Under the pieces are notes generated by a model, which was not told the DNA's origin, did no database searches, and saw only the letters and a program-made list of their open reading frames with translations. Source: Paradevosia sp036499825 (GTDB taxonomy: Bacteria; Pseudomonadota; Alphaproteobacteria; Rhizobiales; Devosiaceae). From it: DNA of 64,000 nt. Every line of letters begins with the position of its first letter. Positions within the stretch are counted from its first letter, which is position 1. Of the stretch, positions 10,101 through 17,592 are shown piece by piece. The position numbers were made by a program, and so were the translations under genes. The stretch covers positions 1 through 64,000 of the forward strand of contig DASYCZ010000036.1 of NCBI GenBank assembly GCA_036499825.1, in the 5' to 3' direction.

Positions 10101-12219
10101 CGCCGGTGCCGGCGGCCGGCAGGATGAAGTTGACGAACCCACCTGGCGCGTTGACGGCGCCGAGGTTGAGATTGACGCTGCCACCCGCGCCGCTGGCGGC
10201 GCTGACGGTGTTGCTGCCGGCATTGATGGTGAGGCCATTGAAAGTCTGCGTGTCGTTCTCACCGGCGCCGCCCTGCACGGCAAGCGTGCCCCCCGTGAGG
10301 CTGAGGGCGGACGAGGACGCCACGATGTTGGTGCTTGGGCCGCCGGCGCCGGAAAAATCCAGCAACAGCTTGCCACCGCTGACCGTGGTGGCGCCCGTAT
10401 AGGTGTTGGCCCCCTTGAGGGTCAGCGTGCCCGCACCCGTCTTGTGCAACTGGCCCGTCCCGGCGATATTGCCCGCATAGGTCTGAACGGTCGTGGGGCT
10501 CTGCACGGCGACCGTCAGCGTGTTGGCGCCCAGGGCGACCGTGCCGCCGGCGCCGGTGAGGGAAACCGCGCCCAGGTCAAAGCCGCCGAGATCGAGCGTG
10601 CCGCCATTGACGGCGAAGCTATGCCCGTTTCCGAAGGCCGACGCGCTGCCGGCTTTCAGCGTACCGCCATTGACGGTGACGCTGCCCGCAAAACTGTTTG
10701 CCCCGTTCAAAAGCCAGGTGCCGGCGCCATCGCTGACCAGCCCGCCAAGCCCCGAAATGGCGCCCGAATAGATGTTCACACCATTGAAGCCGCCGCCCAG
10801 CGTCAAGGCGCTGCCGGCCGCCGTCAACGCCGCGGTGCCGCTCAGATCGAGCGCGCCGGTGCCGTTATTCAGGATGCTGCTGGTCCCGGTGGCGACGGTC
10901 CACGTACGGTCGCTGCCGGCGCCCGCACCGGTATAGTTCAACGTACCGGCATTCAGCGCGATGGCCGTGCCGGCGCCGAGCGAGCTGGTCAAATTGGCGT
11001 TGGCGAGCGTTGCGGCATTGACGATGCCGCCGATGGTTGCAGCACCCGTGAAGGTGTTGGCGTCGCCCAGCGTGACGGTGTGGCCGGCCAGGGAGTTGAA
11101 ACTGTAGGCGCCCCCGCCCAAAACCCCGAGAAGCCGGATATCGGCCGCATCCGCATTGAAGCTGCCGCCCCCCGAGACGAACACATCGCCCGTGAGCGTA
11201 AGCGTTCCGGTTCCCTTGTTACGGAAAGCCAGGTCGTTGGAGAAGATTTGCCAGCCGCGGTTGGAGCTATCGCCATCGCCGATGTAATTGAGCTCGGAAG
11301 GGATGCCCCCTACCTGGATGTAGGTGATCGTGCCATTGAGGGCATCCGCCGCACCCAAAGAGCTCGCGATGCCGAAATCGGCGATCGAGGTGAAGCTCGC
11401 CGAGCAGGGAGTGCCCGTACAACCGCTGAAAAGCGTCGCGCCCGTATAGCTGCTCGCATCGTTGCTGAGGGTAACGCCATTGCCACTGACCTGGACGCTG
11501 CCGCTGCCCTTGATCAAGGCGGAGCCGACGCCCGCGCCCTGCAGCAACAGCGTGCCGCCGTTCCCCACCGTCATGGTGCGGCCGGTCGAGGGGCCGTTCA
11601 TTATCAACGTGACGATCTTGCCGGCGGCGGTGAATACCTGGTTGCCCACATTGCCAAGGGCCGCGTCGTTGATGGCATTAAGGGTGCCGTCATTGATATT
11701 GATGGCGCCCGTGAACGTATTGGCACCGTTCAGGATGAGCGTGCTGTTGCCGATCTTGGTCAAGCCAGCCGAGCCGGCGAGCACCGAATTGATCGTGGCG
11801 CCGCCCGCGATGGTTGGCGCCGCGCCGCCAAGCGTTACGATGCCGCCGTTGAGCGTGTAGCCGGGCGCATTGAAGGTCAGATTGTGAACGGTGATCGCGC
11901 CGTTGACCGTCACCGTGCTGGTGGCCGCCGTCCCGCCGAAAATCGCGTTGTCCAGCGCCGAATTGCTCCAGGCCGCATAGGGACCGGCGACGCCGTCGCC
12001 GAGCGGGCTCCAGTTGAGGCCGCTGAGGTTCCAGGCGCCCGTGCCGCCGACGCCGCCGGTGGTGCCATTGGCATCCCAGTACCGATCCGCCGCATGAGCC
12101 GGTGCGGCAAGCGCCAACACGGCGGCCGCAGCCACCAGCGCGGCGCGGCAAAAAAGATCACGGCAGGCGCGCCTGGCTATGGACACGCGTTGCGTTTGCT
12201 TCTGGTAGCTCATGGACAT
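1198..12219 (-). CDS. Giant type Va autotransporter adhesin with PATR repeats
   Basis: A 3673-residue secreted protein. Residues 1 to about 43 form a signal peptide with an arginine-rich start, a long alanine-rich core and a likely cut after PAHA. The passenger (about 44 to 3380) consists of autotransporter-associated beta-strand repeats, seen as dozens of variants of G-TLTLTGANTYTGGTT-I-GTLQLGNGG, which build a right-handed beta-helix. The last 270 residues (from VWSQALGAWGH) form the outer-membrane beta-barrel, with an aromatic C-terminus (IKF) as the BAM signal. Three passenger modules of about 290 residues are close copies of each other. Likely surface adhesion or aggregation. The gene has its own long upstream gap. 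Length is far above the usual 1000 to 1500 residues, and the frame is intact throughout. Confidence 0.93.
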   Translation of the reverse strand: MSMSYQKQTQRVSIARRACRDLFCRAALVAAAAVLALAAPAHAADRYWDANGTTGGVGGTGAWNLSGLNWSPLGDGVAGPYAAWSNSALDNAIFGGTAATSTVTVNGAITVHNLTFNAPGYTLNGGIVTLGGAAPTIAGGATINSVLAGSAGLTKIGNSTLILNGANTFTGAININDGTLNAINDAALGNVGNQVFTAAGKIVTLIMNGPSTGRTMTVGNGGTLLLQGAGVGSALIKGSGSVQVSGNGVTLSNDASSYTGATLFSGCTGTPCSASFTSIADFGIASSLGAADALNGTITYIQVGGIPSELNYIGDGDSSNRGWQIFSNDLAFRNKGTGTLTLTGDVFVSGGGSFNADAADIRLLGVLGGGAYSFNSLAGHTVTLGDANTFTGAATIGGIVNAATLANANLTSSLGAGTAIALNAGTLNYTGAGAGSDRTWTVATGTSSILNNGTGALDLSGTAALTAAGSALTLGGGFNGVNIYSGAISGLGGLVSDGAGTWLLNGANSFAGSVTVNGGTLKAGSASAFGNGHSFAVNGGTLDLGGFDLGAVSLTGAGGTVALGANTLTVAVQSPTTVQTYAGNIAGTGQLHKTGAGTLTLKGANTYTGATTVSGGKLLLDFSGAGGPSTNIVASSSALSLTGGTLAVQGGAGENDTQTFNGLTINAGSNTVSAASGAGGSVNLNLGAVNAPGGFVNFILPAAGTGAITTTNADGKMGAWAIANSTDYAKVVGGKIVAFDASDYTNTDDAGQWQSGQVITDVGGLGPNTPFFGTVNADTALGGLRYTVGSAATVTIAAGKTLGVSGMIIFAPSTSGTGGINGAGFLTGGPGGGALGVLQNSDNSFVSIGTQIVDNGGHTGFVKAGNGKGAVRLSGVNNSYTGATTLSGGTLQVTSLANGGVNSSIGASGASASNLVLESGVLSYIGTTDVVTDRGMTLVNGGIDRAIDIGAARTVEFSGLVTSPDNAGLSKTGLGTLVLSNAANDYVGATTITGTGSTTASSTLEVNKLANGGAASGIGAASKDSGNLVLSMGGRLRYTGGTVTIDRGFTLGAGSAGGRIDVAEAGTTLTIGGIVVGTGAFTKEGAGTLILCGNNTRTGATTVAAGILRACNSQSFGAPGTAGSMTVNAGALLDLEGFDTTIGALVGAGTVETDGAALTIRGGGTFTGAVTGSGTLAVFGGQIFNGCGNSYTGGTTIGNSTLSTDCLKDGGAGSGIGASSNAPGNLTFLADSVLNYTGLTQTVDRGFTLAGGFGNVQVNNAATTLTFTGPVVGPGSLVKRGPGTLVLSGDNTFMGPTLVQAGRLVAGSQGAFDNNGALTMSDVANAVFDVNGKNVQFSALKDANANSGGLFGGNIDLNGGTLTVLDGGGTYTGAIIGNGNLIKTGTTSQPQTLAGCSSSYTGSTTIKKGVLSVACLANGGANSSIGASSAAASNLVLDGGTLRYTGGGNSSTDRQLTLGATLGNALDASGTGLGTVNFTNTAAITFAMPNTSQALTLTGANTGDNTFAAQIINNGAGQTSLNKTGLGTWILTNSNSTYTGVTTISGGVLGVDKLTNGGTASSLGMASAAASNIIIGSGSTLRYTGAGDSTNRQFTLATGTTIIQSSGTGAIHFTDTSPLTLQGNNQARTIALAGTDTDDNSLAASIKNAGTGVTTLAKNGTGTWILTGNQSSYSGSTTVNAGSLFIDGNQSLATGLTSVASGGTLGGKGIIGGGVTVIDGGTLAPGSTDGPGTLTIKGSLALAANSTLNYEFGQAGVVGGPLNDLTEVAGNLTLDGKLNIDVPTDGTFGPGIYRVFNYGGTLTDNGLALGDVPMGSDVSVHTSIDKQVFLVNLAGLRLSIWDGDAGPKFDGHINGGDGTWTADSANDNWTEMTGAANGPYTDGSFAAFAATPGTVTVDDGAGAVRASGMQFASSGYTINGDAVTMVGPQSTIRVGDGTAASAGYTTTIASQLTGASVVEKTDLGTLILTGASNYTGTVISAGTLQLGNGGTTGSITGDVADNATLVVDRSNQVTLGGAISGSGKLNQIGTGTTILTGANTYTGGTTISAGALQIGNGGTTGSLSGNVANNTALVFDRNNSASFGGVVSGAGTLTQNGTGLLTLTGANTYGGVTTVNAGTLHINGDQSGATGLTEVASGGTLGGTGIIGGDVQVDDGGTLAPASRPGKLTINGDLALSGGSRLAYELGQANVVGGALNDLTEVKGDLTLDGTIDVTTSAGGSFDPGVYRIINYNGTLTDHTLAVGSAPSANYFVQTSVANQVNLVNTTGLTFNFWDGSAGPKNDGKVEGGGGTWQLAGGEDNWTGMNGMVNAAYTNPAFAVFQGTGGTVTVDNGNGAVTASGMQFAADGYLINGEDIGLAGTQATIRVGDGTADGAAYTATIASSLTGASELVKADQGTLILSGTNTYAGGTTITGGTLQLGSGGTTGSIMGDVADNGTLVFDRSDTATIAGTISGSGAVVQAGTGTTILTADNTHAGGTTISAGTLQLGNGGTSGWVLGDVADNGKLVIDRSDTVTLDGTVSGSGSLSQIGAGTTTLTGTNTYAGGTTISAGTLQLGDGGTSGSLMGNVADNGTLAFDRSDAVTFSGLISGSGAVHQLGSGTTILMAANSYLGTTDVDAGTLLVDGNQSAATGLTSVGAGATLGGTGTIGGDVKLADNGILNPGNATEAPGTLAIKGDLTLSDSTKLAYNFGQANVPGGPFNDLTQAGGDLVLDGKLDVMATPGRNFDPGLYRIISYGGTLTDNTLDVVSAPSPEYFVQTAIDHQVNLVNTDGLELNFWDGAAGPANDGVVQGGDGTWHVAGAENSWTDASGSVNASYENGSFAIFAGTAGTVTVDDQNGPVTAAGMQFGSDGYDVKGDALTLVGSQSIIRVGDGSTVGAGFTATIDSVLEGDGELVKTDLGTLVLNGHNTYTGGTAINGGTVKISAEDNLGNAAGGVTLDGGTLNTTAGMTLNRTLHLAGAGTFLTDPDTTAKLTGNIDGVGSLTKTGDGTLVVTGDVTHTGGTLISAGTLQVGDGGTSGSLAGNVTDNATLAFNRSDSATFGGIASGTGALAQLGHGTTILTGANTYAGGTTISAGTLQLGNGGTTGSIVGNVADNGTLAFNRSDDLSFDGVISGSGGLSHMGTGKTVLTAISTLTGATDVFAGRLSVNGSIGNSAVLVHDGGTLMGSGTVGATTVAQNGTIAPGNSIGTLNVNGNYTQQAGAIYQAEVNPTSADADRINVAGSATLDDGAIVKVVKNPVAPYVAGTRYTILTASGGLKGTFDLTGDTDLTAFIYLTDAYDANNAYLVTKQSRTIGSIGGTPNQIATGTGVTSLPADNPVQIAILNQPDVDAAHAALDLLSGEIHASTQTATIENGHLLRDAATDRLRGSFCAVGTEALASRQANGSPRTAADCDAASAPPAVWSQALGAWGHTDTDHNAAAFDRSTGGLLIGGDAPLGNWRVGAFAGLGQGTIDIGDRNSSATSGEYYLGIYGGTQWGNLGLRTGATYTWQDIATSRHAGFQGFADDLSADYHAGVTQVFADLGYRIDAGPVALEPFANLAYVGVDTDGFTEHGGAAALHSPGNSTDTVFTTLGLRASMAFDLNGIAGIARGSVGLRHASDDTTPISTLAFAGGSDFDIAGGPIARDTLLLNAGLDFALTDNTTLSLSYEGQFSGSTSEQAVKGTFDIKF
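3480..7175 (-). repeat. Three higher-order passenger modules inside the autotransporter gene
   Basis: Three segments of about 870 bp, at roughly 7175-6300, 5865-5000 and 4365-3480 in reading order, encode the same series of motifs: NQS-ATGLTSV-SGGTLGG, then LAPGS, then NDLTEV-G-L-LDG, then GxYRxxxYxGTLTDN, then WDG-AGP--DG, then G-VTVDD--G-V-ASGMQF, then T-IRVGDG, ending in a TLIL(T/S/N)G strand. The WDG mark falls near 6700, 5402 and 3895, giving spacings of about 1300 and 1506 bp. Between modules lie two to four shorter PATR strands. This is a substrate for unequal recombination and length variation. Confidence 0.8.
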
Positions 12220-12894
12220 CTTTTAGAACCCAGTACTTCCCGGCCGCGCCCCGCCAAAAGAGCGAAGCGGCGCCCGGTGTGCTGAATGGAAAAGCCAAGC
12301 TCATCGGGAATGACGAGATCGGAATGGAAATGGCATTGGTGATCCGGCCCGAGCGATGCCGGCTCATGCGCCGAAGTGAGGCAGCGGAGTGATCCATGCT
12401 GCGCCAGATCATCGGGCGGTTCGTCACATCAGATGGCGATATGCGGGCTCGGGCGTTTGCCGATCGTGCGCGGTCGTAGCGGCTGCGGATTTGGCAGAAT
12501 TATCCATAAATCCCCCCCAAAGTATAAGGTCAAACCAAATGGCTAGTCGTATAAAAACTTAAAACAGGCACGTCCCGATCAGTCAGAATCACTCCGACGG
12601 TCGCTTCAAAAGTCCAGCATTTCCATGCCTGACGCAACCCGCCGACCCGACCGCCCGGGCGCTCGAAAGCACTCGGAATTCTCATCCCTGCCACCCGGAC
12701 CGGTGAGAATCCTTATACGCGTAACATGCGAATATTAAAGCATTTATTAGCCGAAAGCTCAGCAGGTGAGTAAAGAAACGGACTATACCCGCAAGTTGGT
12801 GTCAGGAAAATACAGAAAGCGACAGGAACTGACTTTTTCTTCCTGTGCCTGAAGGCTTCGGCAATATTGCCGGCTTAGGGCGGCCGGGCTGTAT
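12220..12894. other. 675-bp intergenic region between autotransporter and CRISPR locus
   Basis: No convincing gene is seen. The stretch turns AT-rich around 12500-12570 and 12715-12775, where the autotransporter promoter (minus strand) would be expected, but no clean -35/-10 pair stands out. A 14-bp perfect palindrome, cggcaatattgccg, lies at 12859-12872, just beyond the tracrRNA terminator. Short open frames on both strands here lack ribosome sites and family features. Confidence 0.5.
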
Positions 12895-12898
12895 CAAA

Positions 12899-12928
12899 CA
12901 AAAAAACGCAGCCCATGGGCTGCGTTTT
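12899..12928 (-). terminator. Intrinsic terminator of the tracrRNA
   Basis: A self-complementary segment (acgcagccc / gggctgcgt) centred at 12915 is followed on the minus strand by seven Ts. It closes the predicted tracrRNA. On the plus strand only TTTT and then mixed bases follow, so it acts best for leftward transcription. Confidence 0.85.
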
Positions 12929-12987
12929 ATTTGGTGCAATCGAAGCTTGTTAACAGCCAGACCGCGATTTCTGAACTGCTAGGCAGT
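12900..12987 (-). ncRNA. tracrRNA of the type II-C CRISPR-Cas system (predicted)
   Basis: The minus strand at 12960-12981 carries 22 bases identical to the plus-strand form of the CRISPR repeat, so the RNA would be fully complementary over 22 nt to the crRNA repeat made from the minus strand of the array. Past this anti-repeat comes a short linker with gttaacaagcttcg and then the GC-rich terminator hairpin with a seven-U tail. The start near 12987 is inferred from an extended -10 element at 12994-12999. The RNA is about 88 nt long, short but in the range of II-C tracrRNAs. It lies 250 bp upstream of cas9 and is transcribed away from it. RNaseH-like pairing with crRNA and loading into Cas9 are family knowledge. 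Confidence 0.85.
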
Positions 12988-12993
12988 AACCTT

Positions 12994-13021
12994 AAGATAC
13001 CAATCGCAACCCAAAACGCAA
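12994..13021 (-). promoter_or_regulatory. Candidate promoter of the tracrRNA
   Basis: Reading leftward, TTGCGT (13021-13016) is followed after 16 bases by TATCTT (12999-12994), which is preceded by TGG, giving an extended -10. A start 6 to 7 bases downstream places the RNA 5' end just before the anti-repeat. This is a consensus match by eye only. Confidence 0.5.
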
Positions 13022-13237
13022 TCGGAAAAACGCAAGGACGGCAGCTCTCGCCGATACTTTTGCCGATTAGCCCCCGACGCTTCAGAAACCCACGGGCGGG
13101 TGCCGCAAGCCTCAGGACGAACCCAAGGCCAGGTCGTCGCAGAGTAGGTCTTGCCAGGGAGATCGACGGACCGGCTCCAGCCACTTGGCACGCGGTCGCC
13201 ACTTGTGACACCCTCTGACTATTTGGGGGGATAAAAA

Positions 13238-16200
13238 ATGATACAGAAAAGACTTTTCAGTTTCGATATCGGCACCAATTCAATTGGCGGCGCAGTGTTC
13301 AAACTGGATTCCCGCTGTATTCCGGAGGAGCTGGAATATTCTTTCGTGCGCATCTTTTCGGATGGCCGTGAGCCGAAATCCGGCACTTCCCTTGCCGAGG
13401 GCCGGCGTATCGCCCGTGGCATGGCCCGCCGCCGCGATCGCTACAAGCGCCGCCGCAAGGCCGTCATCCGCACGCTGATCGAATATGGCCTGATGCCTGA
13501 CACGCCCGCTGCCCGCCGCGCCCTGGTTGCCGAAACCAATGACCGGGCGGCCGGAGCGGTGGCGGCCGATGTCTATGCGCTGCGCGCCCGCGCGCTCGAC
13601 GAAAGGCTGCCGCTGCACCATGTCGGCCGCGCCCTTTTCCATCTCAACCAGCGCCGCGGCTTCAAATCCAATCGCAAGACCGACAAGCGTGACAATGACC
13701 AGGGCAAGATCGCGACGGGGATTTCCCGGCTCAAAAGCGAGATCGGCGCAGCCGGCACCCGCACCTTTGGGGAATATCTCCACCGGCGGCGCCTCGACGG
13801 CAAATGGGTACGGGTGCGCCCCTCCCGCATGCCGGGCAAGGATGACAAGCTGGAGGAGGGCTATGGCTTTTATCCCGAGCGCAGCCTGTTGCGCGAGGAA
13901 TTCAACGTCATCTGGAGGGCGCAGGCCGCGTATCATCCCGATGAGCTGACCGAGGAGCGCCGGGAGCACCTGGAAACCGTCATCTTCCACCAGCGCCCCC
14001 TGAAGCCGGTGCAGGTCGGCAATTGCAGCTTCAACCCGGCAGAAAAGCGCCTGCCCCGCGCCCATCCACTGTTCCAGGAATTCCGGCTCTACAAGGAAGT
14101 CAACGAGCTGGCCCTTGTCGACCGCGCCCAGCAGCCGAGCAAGCTGACGCTCGACCAGCGCGATGCTCTCGTCAATCAGTTGAAAGCCCAACGCGAGGCG
14201 GCCTTCACCGCCCTGCGCAAAACGGCTGGCGCCCCCACCGGCACGCGCTTCAACAAGGAGACCGAAAGCCGCGGCAAGATGAAGGGCGACGAGGTCGCGG
14301 CCGAACTTTCGACGAATACGCGGTTCGGCCAGTCCTGGTTCTCGCTGCCCCTTGGCGAGCGCTGGACGATCATCGACATGCTGCGCACTCTCGAAGATCC
14401 GCTGGAGCTGACCGCGTGGCTCGAACAGAACCATGCGCTGGCGCCCGACCGCATCGACGCCATCCTCGCCGCGCGCCTGCCCGAAGGCTATGGCCGGCTC
14501 GGCGAAACCGCGCTCACCGAAATACTCGCCGAGCTCAAGGCGGACGTGATCCCCGAGGCGGAAGCGGCCCACCGGGCCGGCTACGACCATGCGTTGCTGA
14601 CCCGTGGCGATGGCCATGACCAACTACCCAAATATCAGGAGGTCATCGCCCGCCGCATTCCGCCCGGCACGGAAGCGCCGGAAGACCCTTACGATATCCG
14701 CAAGGGCCGTATCACCAACCCCACGGTCCATATCGGGCTCAACCAATTGCGCCGCGTTCTCAACGCGCTCATCGCCCGTTACGGCAAACCCGAGCAGATT
14801 GCCATCGAGCTGGCGCGCGAACTCAAGCTCAACGAAGAGCAAAAACGCGAAAAGAATATCGAGATCGCCCGCAATACCCGTGACGCCGAGCAACGGTCCG
14901 CCAAGCTGATCGAGCTTGGCCACGTCGATAGCGGCTATAACCGCGTGCTGCTGAAACTCTGGGAAGACCTTGACCGGGCGGCGCCCGAAAACCGCGTCTG
15001 TGTGTATTGCGGCAAACCCATCGGCATCGGGACGCTGTTTTCAAGCGAAGTCGACATCGACCATATCCTGCCCTGGTCCAGAACGCTCGACGACAGCCAG
15101 GCCAACCGCATCGTCTGCCACGTCGCCTGCAATCGCCAGAAAGCCGACCACGCCCCAGCGGACGTGCCGCAATGGCAGGCCAGGTATGACGAAATCCTCG
15201 AACGCGCCAACCGCCTGCCGCTCAACAAGCGCTGGCGCTTCGGGCGCGATGCCATGAAGAAATTTGCCGACGAGGAAACCTTCCTCGCCCGCCAGTTGAC
15301 CGACACGCAATATCTTTCACGCCTCGCACATGAATATATGGCGGCGCTCTATCCGGACGAGGAGCCTGACGCAAAGGGCGAGCCGGCGCGCAGGAACCAT
15401 GTCCGCGTCATTACCGGACGCATGACCGAAATGCTGCGCCGCCAATGGGGCCTCAATTCCATTCTGGCCGATCACAACCAGAAGAACCGGAACGATCATC
15501 GCCATCATGCCATCGACGCGGCCGTGGTGGGCGTCACCACGCGCGCCCTGCTGCAGCGCATCGCCAGCGTGGCGGGCGGCCGCGAAGCCCGGGCGCTGGA
15601 GGAGACCATCGGCAAGATCGACCCGCCCTGGCCGAATTTTCGCGACGACCTCAAAGCCAGCATCGAGCGCATAACCGTCAGCCACAAGGCCGATCACGGC
15701 ACCCTGCCCCGCCCGGGTGAGATGGGCCGGACCAGCGGCCAATTGCACAACGATACGGCCTATGGCCTTACCGACGAGGTGGACGAACGCCATAACCCCA
15801 TCGTGGTGCGGCGCAAGCCATTCCTCTCGCTCACCGAAAAAGACATTCCGGCAATCCGCGATTCCGAACTGCGCGAACGGCTGCAAAACGCCATTTCGGG
15901 CCGCAAGGATTTCGCCGCCGCCATGCTCGATTTCAGCCAGAAGGACCAGAAATTCGGCGGCATCCGCCACGTCCGGGTCACCGAGAGCCTCAAGGTCATT
16001 GCCATACGCGACGCAGCCGGGCGAGCCTATAAGGGCTATAAGGGCGATGCCAACTACCGCTACGACGTATGGGAAATGCCCGACGGCAAGTGGATCGCAA
16101 AAGTCATCACGCTGTTCGAGGCCCACCAGCCGCATTTCGACTGGAGCAGCGTGCGCCCGCACCCGGCGGCGCGACGCGTCCTTTTCCTGCAACAGGGCGA

Positions 16201-16513
16201 CATGGTGGCCTATGACCACCCCAAGGATGGCCCGACCATCGGCATCGTGGTCAAATTCGGCCAGAACGGGCAGGTGACCCTGGTGGCTCACACCGAATCC
16301 GGCGACCTCAAGCGGCGCGATGCCCTGCCCACCACCGAGGAAGAGGCGATCGCCCGCAATATCCGGGACCGCAAGGGCGAGCCGGCCTTCGACGCCTTCA
16401 AATATTTCGCCCCAACGGCTGGCGGCCTCAAGAAAATCAACCTCCGCAAACTGCGCGTGGATGAGATCGGAACGATCCGCACCCTCAAGAGGCGGGGCGA
16501 GGCTCAGGCCTGA
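13238..16513 (+). CDS. cas9: CRISPR-associated endonuclease Cas9, type II-C
   Basis: A 1091-residue RNA-guided DNA endonuclease, the compact size of subtype II-C. RuvC-I is at the start (FSFDIGTNSIGGAV, catalytic D10). The arginine-rich bridge helix follows (RRIARGMARRRDRYKRRRK, about residues 56-74), then the recognition lobe. RuvC-II has IAIELARELKLN (E524). The HNH domain has VDIDHILPWSR (H609) with N623 and N632 at the spacing seen in SpCas9 H840, N854 and N863. RuvC-III has HRHHAIDAAVVG (H757, D760). All catalytic residues are present. The C-terminal 230 residues should read the PAM, which is unknown. Start: ATG at 13238, with ggggggat 7 bases upstream. It leads the cas9-cas1-cas2 series, with no csn2 or cas4, which defines II-C. 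Confidence 0.97.
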   Translation: MIQKRLFSFDIGTNSIGGAVFKLDSRCIPEELEYSFVRIFSDGREPKSGTSLAEGRRIARGMARRRDRYKRRRKAVIRTLIEYGLMPDTPAARRALVAETNDRAAGAVAADVYALRARALDERLPLHHVGRALFHLNQRRGFKSNRKTDKRDNDQGKIATGISRLKSEIGAAGTRTFGEYLHRRRLDGKWVRVRPSRMPGKDDKLEEGYGFYPERSLLREEFNVIWRAQAAYHPDELTEERREHLETVIFHQRPLKPVQVGNCSFNPAEKRLPRAHPLFQEFRLYKEVNELALVDRAQQPSKLTLDQRDALVNQLKAQREAAFTALRKTAGAPTGTRFNKETESRGKMKGDEVAAELSTNTRFGQSWFSLPLGERWTIIDMLRTLEDPLELTAWLEQNHALAPDRIDAILAARLPEGYGRLGETALTEILAELKADVIPEAEAAHRAGYDHALLTRGDGHDQLPKYQEVIARRIPPGTEAPEDPYDIRKGRITNPTVHIGLNQLRRVLNALIARYGKPEQIAIELARELKLNEEQKREKNIEIARNTRDAEQRSAKLIELGHVDSGYNRVLLKLWEDLDRAAPENRVCVYCGKPIGIGTLFSSEVDIDHILPWSRTLDDSQANRIVCHVACNRQKADHAPADVPQWQARYDEILERANRLPLNKRWRFGRDAMKKFADEETFLARQLTDTQYLSRLAHEYMAALYPDEEPDAKGEPARRNHVRVITGRMTEMLRRQWGLNSILADHNQKNRNDHRHHAIDAAVVGVTTRALLQRIASVAGGREARALEETIGKIDPPWPNFRDDLKASIERITVSHKADHGTLPRPGEMGRTSGQLHNDTAYGLTDEVDERHNPIVVRRKPFLSLTEKDIPAIRDSELRERLQNAISGRKDFAAAMLDFSQKDQKFGGIRHVRVTESLKVIAIRDAAGRAYKGYKGDANYRYDVWEMPDGKWIAKVITLFEAHQPHFDWSSVRPHPAARRVLFLQQGDMVAYDHPKDGPTIGIVVKFGQNGQVTLVAHTESGDLKRRDALPTTEEEAIARNIRDRKGEPAFDAFKYFAPTAGGLKKINLRKLRVDEIGTIRTLKRRGEAQA

Positions 16514-16672
16514 CGCGCGCGGCGTTACCTCGACAGGCCCACGACTTGCCCCATACTCACCGGAGCGGACCGCAGAACCTCAAAGGCTGGACATGACGCA
16601 TGGTTTCACCTGAATTAACGTAAACATCAGTCAAATATTGGGAAATTCGCCTGACCATACTAAACCCCATTC

Positions 16673-17592
16673 ATGGAGCGCGTGGTCGATATAGCAACCG
16701 ACAACCTTTTCTTGGCCGTCAATCGCGGTTTCCTGACCGTGAGCGCCGGCAAAGAAGAACGGGGCCGCATTCCACTCGACGATATCGGCGCGCTCATCGT
16801 CCACGCCCATGGCACCACATGGTCCACCAGCGTCTTCACGCGCCTCGGCGACCGCGGCATTCCCGTCGTCATCTGCGGCACCAACCACGCGCCGGCCGCC
16901 ATGGTTTGGCCGATGGAAGGCCACCATCTGCAGGGGGCGCGCATGCGGGCGCAACTGGCCGCCTCCCGGCCCCTCACAAAACAGCTATGGGCCCATATCA
17001 CCAGGGCCAAGATCCGCATGCAGGGACAGGTGCTCGCCCGTAACGGCCACGAGGCCGGGGCCTTCGATCTGCTGAGCCGAAAAGTGCGCTCGGGGATCCC
17101 GACAACGTCGAGGCCCAGGCGGCCCGCCGATACTGGAAGACGCTTTTCGGCGCCGAGTTTCTCCGCGATCAGGATGCCGCCGGCATCAACAGCCTTCTCA
17201 ATTATGGCTATACGGTGCTGCGGGCCATTGTCTCGCGCGCCATCTGCGCTGCGGGCCTGCATCCCACCATCGGCATTTTTCACGCCAATCGCGCCAATGC
17301 CTTCGCGCTTGCAGATGACCTGATGGAGCCCTATCGGCCCCTGGTCGACCAGCTCGTCCGCGACCTCGTCGATGCCGGCCATACCGACATCACGCCCGAA
17401 ACCAAGCTGGCGCTGACAGCCATCACCACTCTCGACCTGCCCGGCCCGCTCGGTCTTTCCCCGCTATCAGTGCAGGTCCAGCGCTTCGTCCATTCCCTTG
17501 CCCAGAGTTTCGAGAGCGGCAAGGTCATGCTCGAATTCCCCAACCCGCCGGCCGTTCCTGCCGATACCGTGGCGGGTGCGGACAATGCGTGA
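16673..17592 (+). pseudogene. cas1: cas1, CRISPR integrase, disrupted by a 1-nt frameshift
   Basis: Cas1 with Cas2 inserts new spacers. The frame from ATG 16673 reads as a normal Cas1 for 141 codons (ERVVDIATDNLFLAVNRGFL, then the helical start LLSRKVRSG) and then turns to nonsense ending at 17323. The rest of the protein (DPDNVEAQAARRYW, then LLNYGYTVLRA, then HPTIGIFHANR, then ALADDLMEPYRP) continues in the next frame to 17592. One G is missing from the four-G run at 17092-17095. With it, the protein would be about 306 residues with metal-binding E147, H204 and D216, all downstream of the break. Either a dead gene, a sequencing slip at a homopolymer, or slippage: GGG re-pairing one base back restores the frame. 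The end overlaps cas2 by 8 bases. Confidence 0.85.

Noticed and set aside
1417..12285. Very long open frames on the plus strand opposite the autotransporter gene (for example 3346-7053 and 8293-12285)
   Set aside because: They mirror the Gly/Ala/Thr-rich repeats of the real gene, read as Arg/Asp/Ala/Gly without domains or ribosome sites, and arise from GC-rich repetitive coding sequence.
13280..16291. Long open frames on the minus strand opposite cas9 (13280-14623 and 15317-16291)
   Set aside because: The plus-strand frame encodes a complete Cas9 with all catalytic motifs; the antisense frames have no recognisable domains or start signals.
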